Of a stretch of 64,000 bases of DNA, positions 1 to 7,806 are shown one piece after another. The translations under genes were made by a program, and so were the position numbers. The notes beneath the pieces are model-generated. The model worked only from the letters and a program-made list of their open reading frames with translations. It was not told the DNA's origin and searched no databases. The DNA is taken from contig NZ_CP015583.1 in the NCBI RefSeq assembly GCF_001941945.1, forward strand, positions 547,001-611,000, written 5' to 3'. Source of the DNA: Roseomonas gilardii. GTDB lineage: Bacteria; Pseudomonadota; Alphaproteobacteria; Acetobacterales; Acetobacteraceae. Every line of letters starts with the position of its first letter. Position 1 is the stretch's first letter.

Positions 1-10
1 GACGCCCTGG

Positions 11-937
11 GTGGCCTCGCCGCGCTATCCGGATGCGCGGCTGCGGGACCTCGACCGGGGATTCGCGAAGTACCGGGTGATGAACGCGGCGGTGGAGAAG
101 CTGTGCGGCGGGTTGCGCTGGGGCGAGGGGCCGGTCTGGTTCGGCGACCACCGCTGCCTGCTGTTTTCCGACATCCCGAACAACCGCATCCTGCGCTGGG
201 ACGAGGAGACGGGGGGCGTCACCACCTTCCGCAAGCCGTCGAACTTCGCCAACGGCAATACCCGCGACCGCGAGGGGCGGCTGGTGACCTGCGAGCACGG
301 CGCGCGGCGGGTGACGCGGACGGAGCATGACGGGCGCATCACCGTGATCGCCGACCGTTTCGAGGGGAAGCGGCTGAACTCGCCGAACGACGTGGTGGTG
401 AGGTCGGACGGCACGATCTGGTTCACCGACCCGCTCTTCGGCATCGGCGGCGACTACGAGGGGGAGCGGGCGGAGTCCGAGATCCCGGCCGCCGTGTACC
501 GGGCCGATCCGGCGCGGGGGACGCTGCGCAAGGTGGCGGAAGGCGTGCCGGGGCCGAACGGGCTGGCCTTCTCCCCGGATGAGGGGCTGCTCTACCTCGT
601 CGCCTCGCGCGCCGAGCCGCGGCAGATCCTGAGTTATCCGGTCGGGGCGGACGGGGCCTCGCTGGGCGAGGCGCGGGTGCTGATCGAGGCCGAGGCGGAC
701 GGCACGCCGGACGGGTTCCGCGTGGACGAGGACGGCAACCTCTGGTGCGGCTGGGGCATGGGGCGCGACGGGCTGGACGGGGTGCGGGTGTTCAACGCCG
801 GCGGCGCGCCGATCGGGCATATCGACCTGCCGGAACGGGTGGCCAATGTCGCCTTCGGCGGCTGGCGGCGGAACCGGCTGTTCATGGCGGGGTGCCGTTC
901 GCTCTACAGCGTTTTCGTCAACACGCGGGGGTGCTGA
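11..937 (+). CDS. SMP-30/gluconolactonase-family sugar lactonase
   Basis: Six-bladed beta-propeller hydrolase of the SMP-30/gluconolactonase/LRE family, which opens sugar lactones in a metal-dependent way. Family landmarks are the WGEGPVWF metal-site Glu near residue 40, NSPNDVVV with the metal-binding Asn near 125, WFTDPLFGI, GPNGLAFSPD near 180, and a late DGFRVDEDGNLW block with the catalytic Asp. About 300 residues is normal for the family. The first codon used is GTG, only ten bases from the window edge. The frame is open upstream, so a few N-terminal residues may lie outside. The stop is 3 bases before the next gene (GST), which suggests cotranscription. The substrate cannot be told from sequence. 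Confidence 0.85.
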   Translation: MASPRYPDARLRDLDRGFAKYRVMNAAVEKLCGGLRWGEGPVWFGDHRCLLFSDIPNNRILRWDEETGGVTTFRKPSNFANGNTRDREGRLVTCEHGARRVTRTEHDGRITVIADRFEGKRLNSPNDVVVRSDGTIWFTDPLFGIGGDYEGERAESEIPAAVYRADPARGTLRKVAEGVPGPNGLAFSPDEGLLYLVASRAEPRQILSYPVGADGASLGEARVLIEAEADGTPDGFRVDEDGNLWCGWGMGRDGLDGVRVFNAGGAPIGHIDLPERVANVAFGGWRRNRLFMAGCRSLYSVFVNTRGC

Positions 938-940
938 GGC

Positions 941-1639
941 ATGGCGATCCGTCTGCATGAGCTGTGCGGCAGCGATCCGGCGCGGGTCTTCAGCCCCTAT
1001 TGCTGGCGGGCGCGGATGGCGCTGCTGCACAAGGGGCTGCCGCATGAGAGCCTGCCCTGGCGCTTCACCGAGAAGGCGGCGATCGCCGATGCGGGCACGG
1101 ACAAGGTGCCGGTGCTGCGCGACGGGGCGCGGGTGGTGCATGATTCCTGGGCGATCCTGGAGGATCTGGAGGACCGCTACCCCGGCCGCGCCAGCCTGTT
1201 CGGCGGCGAGGGCGGGCGGGCGCTGGCGCGCTTCGTGGCGCAGTGGGCGGATACGGTGCTGAACCCGGCGATCGCGGCGCTGATCGTGTCCGACATTCCG
1301 GCGCTGCTGGATGCGGAGGACCGCGAGTATTTCGTCCGCACGCGCGAGGCCCGCTTCGGCAAGCCGCTGGCGGAGGTGACGGCGGGGCGGGACGAGCGGC
1401 TGGAGGGCTTCCGCGCCGCGCTGCTGCCCTTGCGGCGGACGCTGTCGGAGAGGCCTTTCCTGCATGGCGCCACGCCGGGGGCGGGGGACTACATCGCCTT
1501 TTCCGGCTTCCAGTGGGCGCGGGTGGTGAGCCCCTTGCCGCTGCTGGCGCCGGAGGATGTGCTGCATGCCTGGCGCGGCCGGCTGCTCGATGCCTTCGGC
1601 GGCGTGGCGCGCGCGGTGCCGGCGGCGGATCGGGGCTGA
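941..1639 (+). CDS. glutathione S-transferase family protein
   Basis: A 232-residue cytosolic GST-like protein. The N-terminal thioredoxin fold carries SPYCWRAR, with a possible catalytic Ser18/Cys21, then the cis-Pro motif KVPVLRDG near residue 55 and the glutathione-binding HDSWAILEDLE near 67-77. The C-terminal part is the usual all-helical domain. It starts 3 bases after the lactonase stop and ends 4 bases before the phosphoesterase GTG, so the three genes look like one transcript. The electrophile it conjugates is unknown, and many proteins of this class are orphan detoxification or maleylacetoacetate isomerase-like enzymes. Confidence 0.85.
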   Translation: MAIRLHELCGSDPARVFSPYCWRARMALLHKGLPHESLPWRFTEKAAIADAGTDKVPVLRDGARVVHDSWAILEDLEDRYPGRASLFGGEGGRALARFVAQWADTVLNPAIAALIVSDIPALLDAEDREYFVRTREARFGKPLAEVTAGRDERLEGFRAALLPLRRTLSERPFLHGATPGAGDYIAFSGFQWARVVSPLPLLAPEDVLHAWRGRLLDAFGGVARAVPAADRG

Positions 1640-1643
1640 TCCG

Positions 1644-2384
1644 GTGCGGATCGCGGTGCTGGGCGATGTGCATGGCAACCTCGCCGCGTTGAAGGCGGTG
1701 CTGCGCGACCTGCGGGCGGCGTCGCCGGATGCCGTGGTGAACCTGGGCGATCTCGTCTCCGGCCCCTTCGACCCGGCGGGGGCGGTCGCGGCGCAGATGG
1801 CGCTGGATGCCCATACCATCGCGGGGAACCACGAGCGGCATGTGCTGGAGGGCGGCGAGGGCGCCTCGGATGCCTATGCGCGGGCGCGGCTCTCGGCGGC
1901 GCAGCTTCGCTGGATGGCGGATCTCCCCGGCACGCTGTCGCTCCTGGAGGGGCGGGTCTTCGCCTGCCACGGCAGCCCGGCCGGAGGCGATCTGGAATAC
2001 CTGCTGGAGGATGCGGGCGGCGGGCGGACGCGGCTCGACCGGATCGAGGCGATCCGGCCCCGCCTGGCCGGGATCGGCGCGGCGGAGCTGGTGCTCTGCG
2101 CGCACACGCATGTGCCCCGGGCGGTGCGCGTCGATGGTGTGCTGGTGGTCAATCCCGGCAGCGTGGGCATGCCGTGCTACCGCGACGTGAAGCCGGTGCC
2201 GCATGCGATGGAAGCGGGGGCGCCGGAGGCGCGCTATGCGCTGGTGGAGCATGGCGCGGGCGGATGGCGGGTGGAGCTGCGGGCCGTGCCCTATGACACC
2301 GAGGTGGCGGCGCTCCAGGCCGAGCGGGCTGGGCGGCCGGATCTGGCACATGCGGCGCGCACCGGTTGGTTGCCGCCCGGGTAG
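1644..2384 (+). CDS. metallophosphoesterase family protein (YfcE/MJ0936-like)
   Basis: A 246-residue calcineurin-like phosphoesterase. All metal-site motifs are present in order: GDVHGN at residues 7-12, NLGDLVSGP near 38, AGNHER near 66, a CHGSPAG block near 115, and CAHTHVPR near 155. This arrangement fits the small YfcE/MJ0936 group, which hydrolyses phosphodiesters with two bound metals. The GTG start was chosen because MRIAVLGDVHGN is the usual beginning of the family, although the frame is open further upstream through the end of the GST gene. It is the third gene of a tight group with the GST and the lactonase. The physiological substrate is unknown. Confidence 0.85.
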   Translation: MRIAVLGDVHGNLAALKAVLRDLRAASPDAVVNLGDLVSGPFDPAGAVAAQMALDAHTIAGNHERHVLEGGEGASDAYARARLSAAQLRWMADLPGTLSLLEGRVFACHGSPAGGDLEYLLEDAGGGRTRLDRIEAIRPRLAGIGAAELVLCAHTHVPRAVRVDGVLVVNPGSVGMPCYRDVKPVPHAMEAGAPEARYALVEHGAGGWRVELRAVPYDTEVAALQAERAGRPDLAHAARTGWLPPG

Positions 2385-2530
2385 GCGGGGCGGGCAGGCA
2401 GACCGTGTGACGGTGGTGGCGGGACCCCGATCGGGACGCCGCTTCCGGGGCGGTGGTCCGGAGGCCCGTTGGCACGCTGCATGCCAGGGCGTGTTGCGAT
2501 AGGCTGGGCCGATATCCGGGGCAGGGATCG

Positions 2531-3508
2531 ATGCTGGGACGACGTGGGCTGGGTTTGGGCGTTCTGGGAGCGGCTTCGCTCGCGGGGGCGGGGCAGGGAC
2601 GTGCCGCGTCCTGGCCGGAGCATCCCTTGCGCTGGGTGGTGGGCTATCCGCCGGGCGGGGCCTCGGATGTCTTCGCGCGGCTGATCGGCGCGGGGATGGG
2701 TACGGCGCTGGGACAGAACGTGGTGGTGGAGAACCGGCCCGGCGGCGGCGCGGTACTGGCCAGCGAGCTGGTGTCCCATGCCGCGCCGGATGGCTACACC
2801 TGGCTGCATACGGACAACGGGAACCTCGTCTACAACCCCGCGCTCTACGCGAAGCTGCCCTATGATCCGGATCGCGACCTGACCGGGGTGGGGTTCATCG
2901 GACGCTTCCCGCTGTTCCTCGTGGTGCGGCCCGACGATCCGGCGAGGAGCTTCGCGGATTTCCTGGCGGCGGCACCGAAGGACCCGCCGACCTATGGCAC
3001 GGCGGGCGTGGCCTCGCCGCACCATCTGGCGATGGAGATGCTGCGGCGGCGGGCGGGGAACTTCCCGGCGGTGCACGTGCCCTATCGCGGCGCGCCGGCG
3101 GCGATGCAGGACCTGATCGCGGGCAGCGTGGACTGCGTGGTGGTGGATTGCGCGACGGGCATCCCCTTCCTGCGCGACGGCAAGGCGCGGGCGCTGCTGG
3201 TGATGGGGGAAGCGCGCTCCCAGGCCGCGCCGGAGGTGCCGACGGCGCTGGAACTCGGCTATGCGGATGCGGTGGCCTATGGCTGGCAGGGGCTGTCGGT
3301 GCCGGCGGCCACGCCGCCCGACCTCGTCGCGAAGCTGAACGCCACGCTGAACGGCACCATGCGCAGCGATCTCGTGCAGTCGCGCATGAGCGCCCTGGGC
3401 ATCGAAACCTCGGCCCTGTCGCCCGCCGAATTCAATGCCTTCGTGGCGAAGGAAAGCGGACGCTGGCGGCCGCTGATCAAGGAACTCGGCATCCGGCTGG
3501 ACAGCTAG
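2531..3508 (+). CDS. Bug-family tripartite tricarboxylate transporter substrate-binding protein
   Basis: A periplasmic solute-binding protein of the Bug/TctC family, 325 residues. The N-terminus has a twin arginine and a hydrophobic stretch (LGRRGLGLGVLGAASLAGA), so export by Tat or Sec is likely. Family signatures follow: the VGYPPGGASDVFAR loop near residue 45, VVENRPGGGAVLA near 70, and AAPDGYTWLHTD near 85. The C-terminal half carries VPYRGAPAAMQDLIAGSVD, which contacts the ligand carboxylate in known members. No TctA/TctB membrane subunit is adjacent, so it is an orphan binding protein, as is common in Acetobacteraceae and Burkholderiales. The ligand is unknown but probably an organic acid. 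Confidence 0.88.
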   Translation: MLGRRGLGLGVLGAASLAGAGQGRAASWPEHPLRWVVGYPPGGASDVFARLIGAGMGTALGQNVVVENRPGGGAVLASELVSHAAPDGYTWLHTDNGNLVYNPALYAKLPYDPDRDLTGVGFIGRFPLFLVVRPDDPARSFADFLAAAPKDPPTYGTAGVASPHHLAMEMLRRRAGNFPAVHVPYRGAPAAMQDLIAGSVDCVVVDCATGIPFLRDGKARALLVMGEARSQAAPEVPTALELGYADAVAYGWQGLSVPAATPPDLVAKLNATLNGTMRSDLVQSRMSALGIETSALSPAEFNAFVAKESGRWRPLIKELGIRLDS

Positions 3509-3509
3509 G

Positions 3510-3549
3510 GCGGATCGCATCCGGGCGATTTCGTCCGGGCGCGATCCGC
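3510..3549. terminator. hairpin between convergent genes
   Basis: The arms GCGGATCGC and GCGATCCGC form a perfect 9-bp stem directly after the Bug gene stop and before the end of the convergent SDR gene. There is no T-run on either side, so its terminator role is inferred from position. Confidence 0.5.
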
Positions 3550-3601
3550 TCTGGCGGAAGAGGGCGGCCCGCGCCGGATCGCGGACCGCCTCGCGCTTGT
3601 C

Positions 3602-4510
3602 TCAGCCGCCGAAGTAGCCGGGCTGGCCGATATCGGCGAGAAGGCCCGGCTGCGCCGGCGCCCAGCCCAGTTCCGCCCGGGTCCGCTCGCTCGATGTCGG
3701 CGCATCCATGCCGGCAAAAGCGGCGAACCAGCCGAAATGCGCGGCGGCTTCCCCAGGGGACAGGGCGGTGACGGGCAGGTCAAGCTGACGGCCGATGGTC
3801 CCGGCGATCCCGCGGAACGGCACGCCTTCCTCGGCCACCGCATGATACCGCTTGCCCGGCGCGGAATGGCCACGGGCACCATGCTCGATCGCCAGCCGGA
3901 AGGCGCGCGCGGCGTCCAGGCGGTGCACGGCGGGCCAGCGGTTGAGCCCTTCGCCGATATGGGCCGACAGGCCCTTCTCGCGGGCGATGCGATGCAGGAT
4001 CGGCACGAAGCCATGGTCCCCCTCGCCATGCACCGAAGGCGGCAGGCGCATCACCGCGACGTGCACGCCCTGTGCCGCGAGCGCGGCGGCGGCCTCTTCC
4101 GAGGCGCGGGGATAGCGGGGCGTCGGAGGAGGCGGGGTGTCGTCCTCGGTCGCGAGCCGGCCCTCCGCCAGATGTGCCACCCCGGAGGTGACGATCAGGG
4201 GGCGGCCGGAGCCCTTCAGCGCGTCGCCGAGCGCCCCGATGGCGCGGCGGTCGGTCTCGCAGTTCTCCTGGAAGCGCGAGAAGTCGTGGATGAAGGCGGT
4301 GTGGATGACGCCGTCCGTGGAGGCGGCGCCGCTGCGGAGGCTCCCGGCATCCTCCAGCGAGCCGCGATGCACCTCGGCGCCCATGGCGGCGAGGGCCTGG
4401 GCGCCGGCTTCCGAACGGACCATGCCGAGCACCCGGTGCCCGGCGCCGATGAGGTCCCGGACCACGGCGGAACCCACGAAACCCGTCGCGCCGGTCACGA
4501 AGATACGCAT
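3602..4510 (-). CDS. SDR-family NAD-dependent epimerase/dehydratase-like oxidoreductase
   Basis: A 302-residue extended or atypical short-chain dehydrogenase. The protein opens with MRIFVTGATGFVGSAVV, the TGxxGxxG dinucleotide-binding motif. A conserved VIHTAFIHDFS block sits near residue 75 and VTSGVAHLAEG near 115. The usual YxxxK catalytic pair is not intact: the matching region reads YPRASEEA, with Tyr but no Lys four residues on, a pattern seen in some NAD-epimerase-like subfamilies. It is divergent from an MmyB-type regulator with 117 bp between the preferred starts. Pairs like this are frequent, and the regulator probably controls this gene. The substrate is unknown. Confidence 0.82.
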   Translation of the reverse strand: MRIFVTGATGFVGSAVVRDLIGAGHRVLGMVRSEAGAQALAAMGAEVHRGSLEDAGSLRSGAASTDGVIHTAFIHDFSRFQENCETDRRAIGALGDALKGSGRPLIVTSGVAHLAEGRLATEDDTPPPPTPRYPRASEEAAAALAAQGVHVAVMRLPPSVHGEGDHGFVPILHRIAREKGLSAHIGEGLNRWPAVHRLDAARAFRLAIEHGARGHSAPGKRYHAVAEEGVPFRGIAGTIGRQLDLPVTALSPGEAAAHFGWFAAFAGMDAPTSSERTRAELGWAPAQPGLLADIGQPGYFGG

Positions 4511-4557
4511 GGGGCAGTCTCCAGAGCTTGGTCGCGGGCGAGACTTGGCCCAGTCTC

Positions 4558-4593
4558 CATCGTGGTAAAGCCGTGAGATCATCGTGGTATAAT
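4558..4593. promoter_or_regulatory. direct-repeat operator with TATAAT box between SDR and regulator
   Basis: CATCGTGGTA occurs twice, at 4558-4567 and 4580-4589, in the same orientation and 22 bp apart (two helical turns). The second copy runs into a perfect TATAAT at 4588-4593. The arrangement fits a dimeric activator or repressor acting on the divergent promoters. Because the -10 box covers the first ATG of the regulator frame (4592), the real start must lie further on. Confidence 0.55.
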
Positions 4594-4627
4594 GACTGTC
4601 AGGATAAGCCTCCCGGCCAGCGGCGGG

Positions 4628-5452
4628 ATGACGCTGGGCGCCTATCTGAAGGACCGCCGCGGCAGGCTCGACCCGGTCGCCTGCGGCCTGCCGGGGACGC
4701 GGCGCCGGACTCCGGGGCTGCGGCGGGAGGAGGTGGCGCTGCGCGCCCATATCAGCCCGGCCTGGTACACCTGGCTGGAGCAGGGGCGCGGCGGGGCTGC
4801 CTCGCCCCAGGTGCTCGACCGGCTTTCGCAGGCCCTGATGCTCACGGAGGTGGAGCGCGAGCACCTGTTCCTGCTGGGCCTGGGCCGGCCGCCGGAGGCG
4901 CGCTACCGGGGGGTGGAGGGCATCACGCCACGATTGCAGCGCGTGCTGGACGCGCTGGAGCCCAGCCTGGCGATCATCAGGACGGCCACCTGGGGCGTGG
5001 TTGCCTGGAACCGGGCGACGGCGGCGGTGCTGACGGACTACAGCCTGCTGCCGCCAGGGGAGCGCAATGTCCTGCGCCTTCTCTTCGGCGACCCGCGTGT
5101 CCGTGCCGCGCAGGATGACTGGGAAGGCGTGGCCCGCTTCGTGGTGGGGTCGTTCCGGGCGGATGCGGCACGCGCCGGTGCCGTGGAGGAGGTGAGGGCG
5201 CTGGCGGAGGAACTCTGCCGGACGAGCCCGGAATTCGCGGCGATGTGGCGCGACAACGATGTGCGCGGCCATGGCGAGGGCCTCAAGCACCTGCGCCACC
5301 CGGTGCTGGGCCGGATCACCCTGGAAATGTCCAGCTTCGCCGTGGATGGCCGGCCGGATCTCTGGCTGCTGGTCCACAACCCTGTCCTGCCGGCGGACAG
5401 GGAGCGGATCCGGGCGCTGATCGAGGCGCCCCGGGCTTCCGCCCCAATCTGA
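4628..5452 (+). CDS. helix-turn-helix regulator with MmyB-like ligand domain
   Basis: A transcriptional regulator of the XRE/MmyB type, 274 residues from this start. The N-terminal HTH is clear: GLRREEVALRAHISPAWYTWLEQGR, then SPQVLDRLSQAL. The C-terminal domain has the MmyB signatures, including VVAWNRATAAVL and ERNVLRLLFGDPRVRAAQDDWE, a fold thought to bind a small hydrophobic ligand. An in-frame ATG exists at 4592 but overlaps a TATAAT box, so ATG 4628 (MTLGAYLKDRRGRLDP) is preferred. That also matches the usual beginning of this family. It is divergent from an SDR gene, the common partner and probable target. Confidence 0.82.
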   Translation: MTLGAYLKDRRGRLDPVACGLPGTRRRTPGLRREEVALRAHISPAWYTWLEQGRGGAASPQVLDRLSQALMLTEVEREHLFLLGLGRPPEARYRGVEGITPRLQRVLDALEPSLAIIRTATWGVVAWNRATAAVLTDYSLLPPGERNVLRLLFGDPRVRAAQDDWEGVARFVVGSFRADAARAGAVEEVRALAEELCRTSPEFAAMWRDNDVRGHGEGLKHLRHPVLGRITLEMSSFAVDGRPDLWLLVHNPVLPADRERIRALIEAPRASAPI

Positions 5453-5503
5453 GCGGCTGGGACTGAGCGACACGGGTAGCTTTTCCCAGGGCGCCGCGTC
5501 TCG

Positions 5504-5565
5504 TGGCCGGCCCCCGATGGCCAGCCCCCGTGGCCAGCCCCCGTGGCCAGCCCCCGTGGCCGGCG
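5504..5565. repeat. 13-bp tandem repeat
   Basis: Three exact 13-bp units TGGCCAGCCCCCG (5518-5556) are flanked by one diverged unit on the left and a partial unit on the right. It lies in the gap between the convergent regulator and ABC exporter genes. Such GC-rich arrays can vary in copy number between strains. Confidence 0.75.
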
Positions 5566-5611
5566 TCCGGGACGGAGCGATGCCGGACAGGGAGGAACGG
5601 CCGCCCGGGCA

Positions 5612-7432
5612 TCACTCCGCTATCAGGCCGCGTGCCAGTTCCAGCGCCTGGCGTTCGAAGAGGCGGCGGTAGATGCCGTCCTCGCGGCGGACCAGGGTTT
5701 CGTGGCGGCCTTCCTCGACCACTTGGCCGTGGTCGAAGACCAGGATGCGGTCCAAGGCGCGGACGGTGGAGAGGCGGTGGGCGATGACGATGGTGGTGCG
5801 GTCGCGCATCAGCCGTTCCACCGCCTCCTGGATCAGCGCCTCGGATTCCGAATCCAGGGCCGATGTGGCTTCGTCCAGGATCAGGATCGGGGCGTCGGCC
5901 AGGAAGGCGCGGGCCAGGGCGATGCGCTGGCGCTCGCCGCCCGAGAGCTTCACGCCGCGCTCGCCGACCGTGGTGGCGTAGCCTTCCGGCAGGCGGGCGA
6001 TGAAGCCGTGCGCGTTGGCGAGCTGGGCGGCGCGCTCGATCTCCGCGCGCGTGGCGCCCGGGCGGCCATAGGCGATGTTCTCGGCCAGGGAGCGATGGAA
6101 GAGCACCGGTTCCTGCTGCACGATGGCAATGCTCCGCCGCAGGGATTCCTGCGTGACGGCGGCGACGTCCTGGCCGTCGATCAGGATGCGGCCGCCGCTC
6201 ACGTCGTGCAGGCGCTGGATCAGCTTCACGAAGGTGGTCTTGCCGGAGCCCGAATGCCCGACCAGCCCGACGCGCTCGCCCGCCCGGATGGTGAGCGAGA
6301 AGTCGCGGTAGAGCGGCGTGGTGTGGCGGCCGTAGTGGAAGGTGACGCGGTCGAAGTCGATGCGGCCTTCCGGGATGGCGATGGCGCGCGCGCCGGGACG
6401 GTCGGCGACGCCGAGGGGCAGGGCAAGGATCGCCACCATCTCCTCCATGTCGTTCACCGAGCGGCGGAGGTTGTTGATGTGGTAGCCGATGTCGCGCAGG
6501 TAGCCCTGCACCACGAAGAACATGGCGAGCACCGTGGCGAGGTCGCCCGGCGTGGCCTGTCCGCGCCACCACAGCCAGACGGCCATGCCGATCGTGCCGA
6601 TGCGCAGCAGCAGCATCGCGGCGGTCTGGGCGGTGCCGCTCCAGGTCGCGCGCAGCCAGGTGGCGCGGGTGCGGTCGCGCCAGCGGCGCAGGATGCGGGC
6701 GGTGCGGGCGTCCTCGCGCGGTTCGGCGCCGAAGGCCTTCACCACCGCGTTGGCGCCGACCGCGTCGGCGAGCGTGCCGCCCAGGCGCGTGTCCCAGGCA
6801 TTGGAACGGCGTGCGGCGGGCGCCACCCAGCCGAGGTTCATCGACAGGGTGAGCGTGATGTGCAGCGCCGCGCCGAGGCCGACCGCCAGCCCCATCAGCG
6901 GCCAGCGCCAGCCGAGCAGCAGCGTGGCGCCAACGAGCACCACCAGCGCCGGCAGCAGCGCCACGAGGATGGTGTCGTGCAGCAGGTCGAGCGCGCTCAT
7001 CCCGCGGGTGATCTGCCGCACGGTGGAGCCGGCGAAGCTGCTGGCGTGCCAGTCGGCGGAGAAGCGCTGCACGCGGGCGAAGCTGCGCTCCGTGGCCTCC
7101 ACCATGGCGCGCAGCGTCATGCGGATGATGGCGATGAAGGCCAGGTGCCGCAGGCCCAGCGCGGCGAGGCCGAGCAGGGCCAGGGCGGCCAGCGCGCCGA
7201 GCATGGCGCGCAGCGCGGCGTCGCGATCCGCCATGGCGGCGGCATCGACCAGCCGGCCGGCGAAGATCGGCACGAGCAGGTCGGACAGGGTGGCGGCGAG
7301 CATGGCGCCGCCGATGGCGGAGACCAGGCCGCGCTGCCGCGCCCAGCCCTGGAGGACGAAGTTCAGGACATCCCGGATGGGATGCGCGCGCCGCCGGGCG
7401 GCGTGGTTGTCGGAAGACACGATGTCATGCAC
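5612..7432 (-). CDS. ABC exporter, fused permease and ATPase
   Basis: A 606-residue half-transporter of the MsbA/LmrA exporter type. Residues about 1-330 hold the six-helix transmembrane domain. The ATPase domain follows, with Walker A VGHSGSGKTTF near 395, a Q-loop near 435, the signature LSGGERQRIALARAFL near 500, Walker B ILILDEATSALD and the H-loop AHRLSTV. Two copies would dimerise in the inner membrane. Lipid, peptide or drug export cannot be separated from sequence alone. The start MHDIVSSDN is an ATG, and a short leader-like ORF with a strong ribosome site lies about 100 bases upstream on the same strand. Confidence 0.88.
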   Translation of the reverse strand: MHDIVSSDNHAARRRAHPIRDVLNFVLQGWARQRGLVSAIGGAMLAATLSDLLVPIFAGRLVDAAAMADRDAALRAMLGALAALALLGLAALGLRHLAFIAIIRMTLRAMVEATERSFARVQRFSADWHASSFAGSTVRQITRGMSALDLLHDTILVALLPALVVLVGATLLLGWRWPLMGLAVGLGAALHITLTLSMNLGWVAPAARRSNAWDTRLGGTLADAVGANAVVKAFGAEPREDARTARILRRWRDRTRATWLRATWSGTAQTAAMLLLRIGTIGMAVWLWWRGQATPGDLATVLAMFFVVQGYLRDIGYHINNLRRSVNDMEEMVAILALPLGVADRPGARAIAIPEGRIDFDRVTFHYGRHTTPLYRDFSLTIRAGERVGLVGHSGSGKTTFVKLIQRLHDVSGGRILIDGQDVAAVTQESLRRSIAIVQQEPVLFHRSLAENIAYGRPGATRAEIERAAQLANAHGFIARLPEGYATTVGERGVKLSGGERQRIALARAFLADAPILILDEATSALDSESEALIQEAVERLMRDRTTIVIAHRLSTVRALDRILVFDHGQVVEEGRHETLVRREDGIYRRLFERQALELARGLIAE

Positions 7433-7528
7433 GCCGCGCTGGGCACGGCGTTCCTCGGCACGAGGTTCGGGTGCGGCGACGTCAGGCCGCCGGGAGGGCG
7501 AGGCTGGCCCCGGAGCGTCCGGGAGGCT

Positions 7529-7606
7529 TCAGCCCCGCGGCGTGTCGGCTTTGCGGGACACGCGCGGGGCCATCAGGGGGCCATGACGATGGCGGTAGCA
7601 GACCAT
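7529..7606 (-). CDS. possible 25-residue leader peptide of the ABC exporter
   Basis: A short ORF reads MVCYRHRHGPLMAPRVSRKADTPRG and stops. It is preceded by an excellent Shine-Dalgarno (AGGAGG, 6 bases before the ATG), which is why it is listed despite its size. Its 3' half forms a long hairpin (7533-7569) and it ends about 95 bases before the exporter start, so a translation-dependent attenuator is plausible. The peptide is rich in Arg and His and has one Cys. I do not recognise a family. It could be chance, but the RBS, the hairpin and the position together argue otherwise. Confidence 0.45.
   Translation of the reverse strand: MVCYRHRHGPLMAPRVSRKADTPRG
7533..7569 (-). promoter_or_regulatory. 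13-bp hairpin inside the leader ORF
   Basis: CCCCGCGGCGTGTC at 7533-7546 pairs with GACACGCGCGGGG at 7557-7569, with one bulged base and a 10-base loop. It overlaps codons in the second half of the short ORF, where a translating ribosome would prevent it from folding. Confidence 0.5.
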
Positions 7607-7787
7607 GCAGCCCTCCTGTGGCCGGGATGACGAGAAGGTCACGTTAGAACGGCCCGCGGGCGAGTCGCAAGTTCACCTTCCCGTGCCCTGCCGGGATGCC
7701 ACCCCACGGAGCGGGGCAGGCCATGGGGCGCAATGTCTTCCGAAAGGACGGCCGCTCCGGGCCTGTGGCATTGATCGCCCGTGTTTT

Positions 7788-7801
7788 CTGACTAAAGTCA
7801 G
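7788..7801. promoter_or_regulatory. palindromic operator upstream of MarR-GNAT gene
   Basis: CTGACTAAAGTCAG has perfect 6-bp arms around two bases and lies 5 bases before the ATG of the MarR-GNAT fusion. MarR proteins commonly bind such palindromes at their own promoter, so autoregulation is a reasonable inference. Confidence 0.5.
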
Positions 7802-7806
7802 ATATC

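Noticed and set aside
4592-4627. Earlier start for the MmyB regulator
   Set aside because: The ATG at 4592 lies inside a TATAAT box, so a transcript from that promoter would not contain it with a leader.
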